Shown: one piece after another, positions 1-12,300 of the stretch
Position numbering within the stretch: the stretch's first letter is position 1
How the letters are laid out: the number at the start of each line of letters is the position of its first letter
DNA from: Loripinus fragilis
Lineage: Eukaryota > Mollusca > Bivalvia > Lucinida > Lucinidae
Length of the DNA: 64,000 nucleotides
NCBI GenBank assembly: GCA_964019695.1
Contig: OZ026530.1
Coordinates: 26,796,108 to 26,860,107, forward strand
Direction of reading: 5' to 3'
Translations under genes and position numbers: made by a program
The notes under the pieces: model-generated
What the model saw: only the letters and a program-made list of their open reading frames with translations
What the model was told of the DNA's origin: nothing
Databases searched by the model: none

Positions 1-974
1 TTTTACAATGGTGACTAATTACCTGAGGCAATTTTGACACATCACTTTGATGACAATACCCCAATTAGCAAGTATTTAAAATGAAGTGTGAATCTGAACC
101 AGGAACAAGTAAGATTGTCAAAACAAGTACTGGAAAGAAAGGCAGTCTTGTTAAAAACTTAGGAAGTGATCTTGGCAATTGAAGAAAAAAAATGATTCCC
201 ATATAAATAATGTGATTCTGATAAATTTTAATAATTAAAAAATAATAATAATAATAATATATTGAGTGTGTGCTCAAATAGGAGTCCTAAAACTGGTTTG
301 AAAATTCTAAATAATAATTAAATAAGTAGTATATTTTGCATTTAAAAAGGACAGATAACAGCTGCATTATGCTAAGGGACATAAATTTATATATATGACA
401 ATACCAAATTCAATTAAGAACTTGGACTGAAAAGTGCCCTCTTAGCCTGTCGCCGCGCATTCCAAAAGTGCCCTTTTAGCCCGTTTTCGCGCACTTAAAG
501 TGCCCTTTTCCTGGAAACTTTACCATGCCCTTTTTTGGGGCTGGGGGAAACACTACCAAGCCATCAATTCAACATTCTAAGCGTCTATTGTGTAACGGTT
601 GAACGCTCACGTAGAATGACCTTGATTTGCGTTATCTTTTCAAGTCCAATAACAGTTAACTTGACCTTTAAATTACAAGTGGTCAATTCGCGAGAAACAG
701 TGATTTATTTCTTTTTACTGAAACACAAATAAATACACAAATATTGTTTCATCTTTTGTTGATAAAGATGATGAGGGAGTAAAATACATTAAGGCAAGAT
801 TTTCTCTTTTCAGTATCTGTTTGCTCCATCGTCCATTATAAGCCATTCTCAAAGATCTTCGACGATGAGTGCAACTTGCTTTTGAGTAAGTCAATATTAG
901 CGAGAACTTTGAATTTGCGGGGCAGTGAATTCGCGAATATTAGCAAAAATTAAGTTCTCGCGAAAATTTCCGAA
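1..974. other. AT-rich non-coding sequence
   Basis: No exon could be supported. There is an (ATA)n-like stretch near 236-262 and, at 431-556, a fragment of a dispersed repeat ending ctgggggaaacactac that recurs at 6684-6795 (reverse orientation) and 7525-7617. Confidence 0.6.
431..556. repeat. dispersed repeat fragment ending GGGGGAAACACT
   Basis: Contains three aaagtgccctttt-type blocks and ends ctgggggaaacactac. Related pieces lie at 6684-6795 (opening agtgtttcccctag, the inverted end) and 7525-7617 (ending ctgggggaaattc). The matching inverted ends suggest a DNA-transposon derivative; the superfamily is not certain. Confidence 0.55.
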
Positions 975-3660
975 TCTACAGTATAATGGGGAAAACCTTG
1001 TGACCACTCTAAGTCCTTCATTTTTGATTTGGTCTTCTTTATTCTTGCAGGTAACGAGGATAACCATAAAATGTTGGATGGGTTCGAAATTGGGCAGTAT
1101 TCGATGAAGGACTTATGAGTTAGCTGCCCTTGAGCGTTTGGAAAAATCCTCATAGACTTATAATGGGAGAAAAGTTGTAACCACTCTAGTGCCTTCATTT
1201 TCCAATGGATCTTCTTCATTCTTGCAGGTAACAAGGTCAACTATAAAAGCTTGAATGGGTTTGAATTTCGGCAAGATTCCATCACTGACTTCGGAGTTAG
1301 CTGCCCTTGAGCGTGTGAAAAATCAATAAATAGTGTTGTGACCACTCTAGCACCTTCATTTTTGATTGGATCCTCTTCATTCTTGCAGGCAACAAGGACA
1401 CCCATAAAATCTCGGATGGGTTCGAAATTGGGCAGTATCAGACGAAGGACTTATGAGTTAGCTGCCCTTGAGCGTTTGGAAAAATCCCCATAGACTTATA
1501 ATGGGAGAAATGTTGTGACCATTCTAGTGCTTTCAATTTTAAATGGTTCTTCTTCATTCTTGCATACAATAAGGACAACTATTAAAGCTTGGATGAGTTT
1601 GAATTTTGTCAAGATCCCATCACCTATTTTGGAGTAAGCTCCCCTTAAGCATCTTAAAAATTAATGAATGATGTTGTGACCACTCTAGCTCATGTATTTT
1701 TGATTGGATCTTCTTCATTCTTGCAGGCAACAAGTAAACTCATAATATCTCGCATGGGTTCGAAATTCAGCAGGATCCGACTTGGGACTTATGAGGTACC
1801 TCCCCTTGAGCGTTTGGAAAAATCCATATAAACTTATAATGGGAAAAATGTTGCAACCACTATAGTGCTTTCAATTTTGAATGGATCTTCTTTATTCTTG
1901 CAAACATTAAGGACAACTATTAAAGCTTGGATGAGTTTGCATTTCGTCATGATCCCATCGCATAATTTTATTTTGGAGTTAACACCCCTTGAGCATCTTA
2001 AAAATTAACAAATAATGTTGTGACCACTCTAGCTCCTTCATTTTTGATTGGATCTTCTTCATTCTTGCAGGCAACAAGAAAACCCATAATATCTCAGGTG
2101 GGTTCGAAATTCAGCAGGATCTGACCAGGGACTTACGAGTTACCTGCCCTTGAGCGTTTGGAAAAATCCCTATAAACTTATAATGGGAGAAATGTTGTGA
2201 CCACTCTAGTGCTTTCAATTTTGAATGGATCTTCTTCATTCTTGCTTACAATAAGGACAACTATTAAAGCTTAGATGAATTTGAATTTCGTCAAGATCCC
2301 ATCACCTGTTTTGGAGTTAGCTCCCCTTGAGCATCTTAAAAATTGATGGATAATGTTGTGACCGCTCTAGCGCCTACATTTTTGATAGGATCTTCTTTAT
2401 TCTTTCATCAAACAAGGACTCTCATAAAAGATTGGATGAGTTTGAAATTATGCAGGATCTGACCAAGGGCTTATGAGTTAGCTGCCCTTGAGCATCTGGA
2501 AAAATCCCCATAGACAAATAATGGGAGAAACATTGTGATTACTCTAGTGCTTTCAATTTTGAATGGATCTTATTTATTCTCGCAGATAAGAAGGACAGCT
2601 ATAAAAGCTTGAATGAGTTTGAATTTTGTCAAGATCCCATCACCTATTGTGGAGTTAGCTCTCCTTGAACATCTAAAAAATTGATGGATAATGTTGTGAC
2701 CACTCTAGCGCCTTCATTTTTTATTGGATCTTCTTCATTCGTGCAGGTAACAAGGTCAACTATAAATGCTTAGATGGGTTCAAAATTGGGCCAGATCAGA
2801 CCTGCGACTGCGGAGTTAGCAGCCCTTGAGCGTCTTAAAAAATCACCATAGACCTATAATGGGAGAATTGTTGTGACCATTCTAGTGCTTTCATTTTATA
2901 ATAGATCATATTCATTCTTGCAGATAAGGACAACCATAAAAGCTTGGATGAGTTTGAATTCAGTCAAGATCCCATCACCTTTATGGAGTTAGCTGCCCTT
3001 GAGCATCTTAAAAATTGATTGATAATGTTGTGCCAATCTAGCGCCTTCATTTTTATTGGATCTTCTTCATTCTTTCAGGTAACAAGGACAACCATAAAAG
3101 CTTGGATGGGTTTAATTTAAAGTAGAACCAACTTTAGACTGTGGAGTTAACTTCCCTTGAGCACCATAAAAAATCTGCATAGACTTACAATGGGAGATCT
3201 GTTGTGACCACTCTAGCACCTTCATTTTTGAATGGATTTCCTCATTTGTAGGTAACAAGGACTTCCATAAAAGTTTGAATGAATTTGATTTTCCGCCACA
3301 TCCATCCACCAGCTACAGAGTTAGCTGCCCTTGAGCATCTAAAATAAAACTATATAATGTTGTGACCACTCTAGCACCTTCATTTTTCATTTGATTTTCT
3401 TCATCCCTGTAGGTTACCAGGACATACATAAAAGTATGGATGAGTTTGAATTTCGGTCAGATCCCATAACTGACTACGAAGGTAGCTGCCCTTGAGTATC
3501 TGAAAACTACACTTTCACCAGGTTTCCAATGCAATTTTTATTCAGATCTTTTTAATACTTGCAGATAACTAGAACTGCCATAATATCTTATGTTTTTGAA
3601 TTAATTCCTGGTCACTGTTTCAAGTTCAGAGTTATCTGCCTTTGAGCATCGTAAATTATG
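975..3660 (+). repeat. dimeric tandem satellite, monomer about 170 bp
   Basis: About 16 degenerate monomers share gaccactctag(t/c)(g/a)ccttcattttt, ggatcttcttcattcttgcag, aagcttgg/gatgggtttgaa and gagttagctgcccttgagc. Two subtypes alternate: one opens tagacttataatgggag, the other aatgatgttgtgacc. This gives a higher-order period of about 340 bp. Several monomers read cattcttgcaggtaacaagg, an acceptor directly followed by a weak donor. The array precedes the first identified RNF111 exon and probably lies in an RNF111 intron. Confidence 0.9.
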
Positions 3661-3714
3661 GTGTCTCCAAACATTATGCTGGCTCCATGATGAGCGATCG
3701 TTGCCCATTGGGCT

Positions 3715-3990
3715 ACTTGTTTTATTTCTGGATACCCGTAAATGGGAACTTTGGCAAGCAGTGAAGTGTCAGATGAAATTCCCCAGAATGTGGCATTTCA
3801 TCAGGATCTTTATTTTTTTCTTTTAAAGACAAAAATGATCTTCAGAGAAAAAAATGCAATATAATTTGGAAATGATAACCTGTGACTCCTCAATATATCC
3901 AATGGACCATCCCACTCTGACTGATACTGTATCATTACTATCAAATCTGAAGAAAGAATTTATTGGTATTGAAAGGAATATGTTATTGGT
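3715..3990 (+). repeat. MITE-like palindromic repeat, family P (diverged copy)
   Basis: Shares with 12816-13053 the layout terminal sequence, a central foldback around aaatgcc...ggcatttcat, then aagatcttcaga...cctgaca and a tail like accatccca...gaagaatttattgg. The open frame at 3854-4117 starts inside it. Confidence 0.6.
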
Positions 3991-4332
3991 TCTTACTAAT
4001 ACTTTTTTAAGTACCCCAAAAGTAATACTGCAGCAAGCAACGAAGGCTCCAACGAACCGGGGCTGTTTGCATACATCAAGTATTGAAGTAGATGAAGGCT
4101 CAGGTAAAAATAAATAGGTAGCTGTTCATTCATGTTTATACAGAGACTAATGCATGTGGTTATGTTACTTTTAAAATTGTTTCAGACAGTGCATGTGCAC
4201 AGTCTAATCTAGGCATTTTCTGTTTGCATATTTTTACACATTAGTTCATGTTTATTTATACCACCCTTACCAACTTTAGCATGAAATATCTTGTGATGTG
4301 CAAGGTCTACACTGATGTAGGTTGTATAAAAT

Positions 4333-4430
4333 AGTTATACCATGTTTGTCCACCTGTGCATAAGATAATCCACTCGCTAAAGCTTGTGGATTATCTCCAC
4401 GTACAGGCAGACCCATGGTGTAATTATAAC
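4333..4430. repeat. short foldback element beside the SIM exon
   Basis: Inverted ends atagttataccatg / catggtgtaattata enclose a stem around gataatccac / gtggattatc. The element and its flank (4255-4430) recur at 52880-53010. Its right end is 13 bases before the acceptor AG of exon 4444-4834. Confidence 0.6.
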
Positions 4431-4443
4431 TTAATTATTTCAG

Positions 4444-4834
4444 ACCGTCTAGAAAGCGAGCAGACCTTTCTGGTCGAGCCACTGTGGTTGTTGATCTCAC
4501 TGAGTCAGACTGTGAAGACCACCATACAGTGACGTCATCAACTCTTGCTAATAGTGACCTCAATAATGTTGAGACAAACCCCACCAATGAAGACCCCGTC
4601 ACCACAACCTCTAGCTCCTCTGATGTAGTGCTACCAGCAGAAGCTGACATGGCATGGAGCAGATCATCAGCCTCTAGCAACATGATGCTACCTCCAGAGC
4701 CAGAGATAGCATGGAACCGAGACCGGGTACCAGAGACAGTAGAAGAACCACATAGATCTCATAGTTTTACAGCTGCCAATAGTCGGAGATGTGGATCATC
4801 ATCTCATCTCAATGACCCTGTCTCATGTTCTAGG
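4444..4834 (+). CDS. RNF111: RNF111 exon with SUMO-interacting motif
   Basis: Acceptor ttaattatttcag; the first base completes a codon begun in an earlier exon. It encodes [13 protein letters not shown], then [12 protein letters not shown], the hydrophobic core plus acidic tail of a SUMO-interacting motif. A Ser/Thr/Glu-rich low-complexity stretch follows. It ends in phase 0 at tctagg|gtaagt. The last 84 bases are the exonic part of the 110-bp tandem unit that follows, so 14 more copies of this exon end and its donor lie directly downstream. Reading on from this donor meets a TAA after five codons, so only the first donor keeps the frame open. Confidence 0.9.
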
Positions 4835-7800
4835 GTAAGTCAGACATTCTTATAAGAGCACATAGATCTCATAGTTTTACAGCTGCCAATAGTAGGAGAT
4901 GTGGATCATCATCTCATCTCAATGACCCCGTCTCATGTTCTAGGGTAAGTCAGACATTCTTATAAGAGCACATAGATCTCATAGTTTTACAGCTGCCAAT
5001 AGTAGGAGATGTGGATCATCATCTCATCTCAATGACCCCGTCTCATGTTCTAGGGTAAGTCAGACATTCTTATAAGAGCACATAGATCTCATAGTTGTAC
5101 AGCTGCCAATAGTAGGAGATGTGGATCATCATCTCATCTCAATGACCCCGTCTCATGTTCTAGGGTAAGTCAGATATTCTAATAAGAGCACATAGATCTC
5201 ATAGTTTTACAGCTGCCAATAGTAGGAGATGTGGATCATCATCTCATCTCAATGACCCCGTCTCATGTTCTAGGGTAAGTCAGATATTCTAATAAGAGCA
5301 CATAGATCTCATAGTTTTACAGCTGTTAATAGTCGGAGATGTGGATCATTGTCTCATCTCAATGACCCTGTCTCATGTTCTAGGGTAAGTCAGATATTCT
5401 AATAAGAGCACATAGATCTCATAGTTTTACAGCTGTTAATAGTCGGAGATGTGGATCATCGTCTCATCTCAATGACCCTGTCTCATGTTCTAGGGTAAGT
5501 CAGATATTCTAATAAGAGCACATAGATCTCATAGTTTTACAGCTGTCAATAGTCGGAGATGTGGCTCATCATCTCATCTCAATGACCCTGTCTCATGTTC
5601 TAGGGTAAGTTAGACATTCTTATAAGAGCACATAGATCTCATAGTTTTACAGCTGCCAATAGTCAGAGATGTGGATCATTGTCTCATCTCAATGACCCTG
5701 TCTCATGTTCTAGGGTAAGTCAGGTATTCTTATAAGAGCACATAGATCTCATAGTTTTACAGCTGTTAATAGTCGGAGATGTGGATCATCATCTCTTCTC
5801 AATGACCCTGTCTCATGTTCTAGGGTAAGTTAGACATTCTTATAAGAGCACATAGATCTCATAGTTTTACAGCTGCCAATAGTCAGAGATGTGGATCATT
5901 GTCTCATCTCAATGACCCTGTCTCATGTTCTAGGGTAAGTCAGGTATTCTTATAAGAGCACATAGATCTCATAGTTTTACAGCTGTTAATAGTCGGAGAT
6001 GTGGATCATCATCTCTTCTCAATGACCCTGTCTCATGTTCTAGGGTAAGTCAGATATTCTTATAAGAGCACATAGATCTCATAGTTTTACAGCTGTCAAT
6101 AGTCGGAGATGTGGATCATCGTCTCATCTCAATGACCCCGTCTCATGTTCTAGGGTAAGTCAGATATTCTAATAAGAGCACATAGATCTCATAGTTTTAC
6201 AGCTGTTAATAGTCGGAGATGTGGATCATCGTCTCATCTCAATGACCCCGTCTCATGTTCTAGGGTAAGTCAGATATTCTTATAAGAGCACATAGATCTC
6301 ATAGTTTTACAGCTGTCAATAGTCGGAGATGTGGATCATCATCTCATCTCAATGACCCTGTCTCATGTTCTAGGGTAAGTCAGATACTCAGATAGTTCTC
6401 AACAAAAGTGTTTCTTCTGGCTAATCAAATTAATGATCTCATTTGATTTGGGTATTAAATTTCTTTTAAAGAGCGACAATTTATGTATTCATTTTTTTAC
6501 ACTCAAAAATGGTGTTGAGGTAGAAGTAGATAATATTAGGCGAGTATTCTCTGGAGTTTGACATTGTTACGTCCCTTATCAGTGTCACTGGATATGGGAA
6601 AAATAAGGATGATGTATACATGTTTTGACCCATAAAGTCATAAGAGGAAGTTTGTTTGTGAAGGGAGAATTAACAAGTATATGTAGTGTTTCCCCTAGCT
6701 AGTTTAAGCATGGCACCGCGCAATGCCCCCTTTTGCAGCACCATGCCCTTTTTTCCAGTGCCATGGCCTTTTACCCAGGGCCATGTCCCTTAATCTACAT
6801 ATAATGCCCTACATTTTGGTAAAGCGATTACCAAAATCTGACAAAAACTAAGGAAATAATAGAATGTTTAGTTTAAACCACTAAGGAAATAATAGAATGT
6901 TTAGTTTGAACCTTTTAGTATAACTATAGAGGGAGCGCAGTGGCTCAGTGCTAGAGTGCTTGACTCGAGGCAGAGGGGTTGCGGGTTCGAGCCTCACCGA
7001 CGTCGCTGCATTGTGGTCCTTGAGCAAGAAACATTTATCCTTGCTTAGTACTGGTTCAACCCAGGAAGACCCGCCCCTGTTTAACTGAAAGATTGTTGAT
7101 GGGACGTAATAAATCAAACAAACAAACACAAGTTAAACTATAGCAGCAGTAGATCCAATCGTGACTTCTTTAATCCTTTGTCTATTGTCACTAATTAGTA
7201 CCCTAAGCATGTGACACAAGTTTTTCGACAATACCCCATATCTAAAAGGTTAAGTAATAACTCAAACAAATGTGTGAATTTGGCACAATAAACCATGTAC
7301 AACAGATTATATTATTTTCCAATAACAGAACAGAATAACTATCAAGTTAAATAATGGATAGAAGTTTTAAAAAAAAAATAAAGCAAAAAAAAAATACTTT
7401 AATGCTTTCTGCTTAAAAGGCTGCTAAAAGCAACATCCTGCTTAGGGTTAGGGAATTGGAAAAGAAAGGTGAAAGGAGATAGGACTGGATAAAAGATAAT
7501 AGCCGTGTAGAATGTTGACCAGCCTTCGTAAAAGTGCCCTTTTAGCATGTCGCCACATGCTGAAATTGCCCCTTTCTTGAGAACTTTACCATGCCCTTTT
7601 GCGGGGCTGGGGGAAATTCTAATATAGTATATACAGACGAATCCCGCTATGTTGTACTTGCTTATCTCAAATACGCTGTTTATGTTGAAGTGATCATCCA
7701 TTCCCGAACATTTCCCCTACATTGTATTTTATTTCTAACTTGTTTATGTTGAACTTGGTTGTTTTCATTCCCAAAAAGTAGTTTTCCGCAAGTTACTTGT

Positions 7801-9279
7801 AAACTGCTTGTGTCGAAGTCAAAATTTTTGAATGGTCAAAAGGTTGAAAATTAGAATGTCAAAGAAATTTACCTTTTTGACAGCGAACAATAGTCTTTAA
7901 ATGAGAGGAGTTTGATCTATTATTATAAGTATTCTCCAATATTAATTATAGCTTGTGTAGATACAGTACTGACTAGCTGTTTGTGTAAACTAAATTGTAA
8001 TCATGGGATAACATAACCACCCAGGTGTTTACGATATGAACATCAAACAATTAGTGGTGTCTTTCAATTTTATTGACTAAATAATGTCATGCGGCATCCT
8101 TTGGTGAGTTATCTTTAAATTCAGTTGTGATAGACAGACATTTGTTAGAGTAGAAACTGCAAACATCTACAATTTAACATCGCACCCAGGGAAGACTACC
8201 ACAGACTGTGCATTTCTGAACACAGTCTTCGCAGTGAGATCTTTTGATTGTTAACGCTGGTTTAACACTTCTTCATGCACAATACTCTGGTCAGACTCTG
8301 GGTGTGTAGAATAAACTGAAATAAAAACCCAAGTCAACTGATTTTTCTTTTGTCTTTATTTCTATTCTGTTTTCAGTAGAAACGTTTAATAAGTGTACTG
8401 CAGACATTTGTTTTGGAAAAGCTGATTCTATGAAATTGTACATGTGCATTATATTTGCATGACGTCACAATTTGTTTTCCTTGATATTTGGATATCTTGA
8501 AATAATTTCTTTATTCCCTTGGACTTTGAGATAATGAGGTTAGTCTGTATATGTAAAATAACGGTGCAAAAATTTATTATGAATAATAAGTGCTTTAGGC
8601 AATAGCTTTGTCAGAGTTTCAAGAAACAGTTCACAAAAACATGGGTGGGCATCAGCGGAACTACGGCGAAATCACGTTTACGAAAAAAAATTCCTTCGTC
8701 ACATCTGGGACCTTTCACTGTAGTGGCATTGTTACAGAAAACACAAACAAAGGTAGGTACTCTCGCTTGTTTTGTTTTTTTGTAAAATAAAGAGATGTAG
8801 ATCAGAGTTGGGGTAATTAAAATTGTAATTGTAATTAATTGTAATTTAATTACAATTTCTAAAGTAATTGCATGTAATTGTAATTAAGACATTTCTTTAA
8901 TTACAGTAATTGAATGTAATTAATTACATGGTCAAAAATGGCAGTAATTAACAATTACTTTCAATTACTTTTTAATTACTTTTTAGATCAGTTATGAACT
9001 TCAGTTATCTAAGAATACCATAGATATTTAAAATGCTGCTAAATGGTTCTTGGTCTTTGTAAATGCATATATTATCATTTGCTGTACTCAATATATGAAA
9101 AGTTTAATGCAACATGGACAAATAAGAATTGGAACTAGTCATGCTGGTATAGACATAAGATAGCACATAACAATTTTACCACAGACACATTCTATACATG
9201 TATGTTACCTCTACTACTTTGAAAGCACCATTTTTAAGCAAATTGTATTTCTTTGTTCTTCTTCTTATAAAAGATAAGG

Positions 9280-9311
<32 letters not shown>

Positions 9312-12300
9312 AGACTTTATTTATCGAGGGTTACAACATTTAGCACATATATATATTTACATAAGTACATGTTGCTTATCTTCCATGAGGCCCTCACTAT
9401 TTACATTTTTAAATAAATATACATGTATATAAATAAACAGACAATAAATTACAGTTACCATATTTAACCTTATAAGAACTCTCTTCACTTATCAGTTTTA
9501 AAATCCATATCCTCCTAAAAAACATGGAATATCCAGACCAGTTGGCTTCTGAAGAAGCCAGCCTATCAAGATCAGCAGGTTTTCATCCATGCTTCTAATG
9601 GCATTGCACCACCTGACCAACTGGAAATCAGATATTTATATAGTGCAAACAAACCTTCAAGCATTCAGTGTGTGCTTATAAGATTAAGTATGGTATTATC
9701 ATATATGTGCCCATTTGAAGTCTGAGCATCAAAATCCTGCAATACAAAAGTTTTCATTGTTAAATGGAATATGAGATCTGAAGAAATATTGTACTACTGT
9801 AGTAAGGTTCAAATAAGCAGACTTAAAGCAAACATTAAACCCTTTACATACTAGTGATGTCTGCTGATAATCTTTGTAAACAATTTGGACCCAGATCAGA
9901 CTGTGGAAACCAACCTTTAATTGTTAAGTTACCAAAACAAAAGGTGTGAAAATCTCAACAATAGTATTTACTCAGACAATAGAATTGGTTAGTGAATTGA
10001 CTCCTTGAAGGCAATTTGTTAAATTTTCACACCTGGGATCAACACACTCATATGCTAAGGTGCATGACACAATTTATCCACTACATTATTCTAAATCCTG
10101 AAACTGCTTATTTGCTATCTTCAAAATAACAATACATAGATCCAGATAAAGAAATTTTATGAGCATAAAATTGTGATAATTTTCTTACCCATCAATTTAA
10201 ACATGTGTTTTTGGGTGCTCAAAAGAACCATCTCATTGAGACGGTTCTTTTGAGTACCCACAACATATGCTTTGAATGAGAACTAAAAAAAAAAGAAGTT
10301 TTTCAATACGCACTTTTATCTAGATGCCTGATAATAATAATAATTATAATAAATGTGATTCAGAAAATTAATTTGGATTTCACTCATTCAGTGAACCTGG
10401 GACCTATCATTGTTGATATAATAACATAAAAGAAAAACTAAATAAAATAGATATTCCAGTGGGGACCGAAATAGCAACCTCTTGCTTGCAAAGCCAGAAT
10501 TTCACACACAAGTAATATTTTAGTTCCTTTTTGTACTTTATTTTGCCAACATTCATGTCTCATAGGGCCACACAGATTTCTTATCAACAATTTTTGAGAA
10601 CAGTTATTCTCTGGCATTTAAGCTAGTCTCCCAAAATCATTTCCATGGTTTATCTTCCACATTGTAAGACTTTTTTTCTCAGGCCAATGTGTATTAATTT
10701 CTTTTTTTTAAGTTGCATCGCTTGACAATAATACAAGAAGTCCTAAAAATAAAATAAACTTATAGACATATATTGAATTTAGAATGCCAAGGCTACTCAG
10801 ACTTTTTAAGGAAATTTTACTCATTTCATATATCTCTGAAATTAAAATCTGATGAAGCTATCTATGTGGCAGTGAAATGTAATTGTAATGTAATTAATTA
10901 CATTTGGCAAAGTAATTGTATGTAATTAATTACTTTACTCAAAAGCCATGTAATTGTAATTGTAATTTAATTGAACAATTTCCAATGTAATTGTAAGTAA
11001 TTAATTACTTTTTCAAAGTAATTGACCCCAAGTCTGATGTAGATAAATGATATACACTTCAAGTATATTTGGGCCGGTAGACGAGACCTGATACTTACAT
11101 CTGCGGCGCATCTGCACAAAAGGCTGAGCTAAAGGTTGTTGGGGTCTTGGAGGTGAGGACTTGGAGTGGGGCAGGGGTAAGTGTTCTAGTTTGTACACGG
11201 GGAGCAGCGTTGGAGATGGATTGGTGGAAGTTTGGGGTGTTTCAGTAGATACTACAATATGACACTCATTTCTCTCCGCGCCTGCATGTACTGACATGGT
11301 ATACTCGAAGGAACTAGAGTTAGACGTTACAACTACCGCGATTGCAAAGGCGATACTGCGCCTGAAAACTTTGGCATTTATTCTTTCATAGAACATGATC
11401 GGTTCGATATTTTTACGTCCAAAGAACGAATATGGGCTGCCATGTATATGCCATGTGTAAAATGCTCTTGTTCTGAGCTAAAACTGGCAAAACATCTGCA
11501 TACTTTCTTTGTTTTGACATAAAACTGAAGAAATCCTGTTCTGGGTTCGATTTGGTGACGGTTCTCATCTCAAAGCAAAGCTTTTTACAACATCCCTTTT
11601 AGCCTGTTTAGCAAGATAAATCATATCAACATGGAAAAGCATTGCAGGATTTTTACAAAGTTACGGTAGCTCATTCTTTTACAAAAAACTAAAACAAGCG
11701 AGAGTACCTACCTTTGTATGGCTTTTCTGTGACAATGCCACTTCCGCGAAAGGTCCCGGATGTGACGAAGGAACAAATTTACGTTAATGCTATTTCGGGG
11801 TAGTTCCGCTGATACCCACCCGTGAAAAATATACTTTATAAATGCAGGAATTTTGGGATAATATGTGCCCTATGAAGACCCAATCAGAATAGAATTATAT
11901 ATACACAATCACAAATTGACTTGCACGAAAAATACAGCACACAAAATGTCTTAAAAGAAAATTTTGCAGCCCATGTGACTAAATAGAATCAATCTCTTGT
12001 TTTAAAATGTACAACAACACAGCACACCAAATTTGCCAGAGTAAAACTAAACAGATGGTGTAATGGTAGAGCAGATGTACATAAACCTTGATACTGTTGC
12101 TGTTAACTAGGAACATTTACAAGACACCTACAGGAATATTAGAAATAAGATTTAGCTTTGGAAAGTCATTTTATTATTCAAATTTTGTATCTATTTTCAG
12201 CATTCCCTTGCTGGTCCCCAGTCTTGTACGGAGAGACATGCTCCCAATTGTGAGAGTATGTATGGTGGAGGACATTGTCATTCTCACAGCTCTCTCCCTC

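Larger units (their letters stand above)
8641..11824. mobile_element. element or inverted duplication with about 140-bp inverted arms
   Basis: The left arm 8641-8781 (atgggtgggcatcagcggaa ... actctcgcttgtttt) is inverted at 11682-11824 (aaaacaagcgagagtacctac ... ccgctgatacccaccc). Both arms, read inward, contain ttccttcgtcacatc, gggacctttc and aaag|gtaggtactctcg, which looks like an exon end with a donor. An hAT element fills most of the interior. Without it the loop is about 670 bp. Confidence 0.8.

Noticed and set aside
3854..4117. 87-codon open frame with an apparent exon end (cag at 4031-4033, donor at 4104)
   Set aside because: Its first part is a family P repeat. An exon 4034-4103 would end in phase 1 in its open frame, while exon 4444-4834 needs two carried bases; in the phase that fits, a TGA interrupts. 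Not called as an RNF111 exon.
4835..6386. The 110-bp array as a coding repeat domain
   Set aside because: The period is not a multiple of three and each unit brings a TAA directly after the donor.
6931..7010. Functional tRNA genes at the SINE heads
   Set aside because: A and B boxes are present, but acceptor and anticodon stems do not close and each head is followed by a SINE body and tail.
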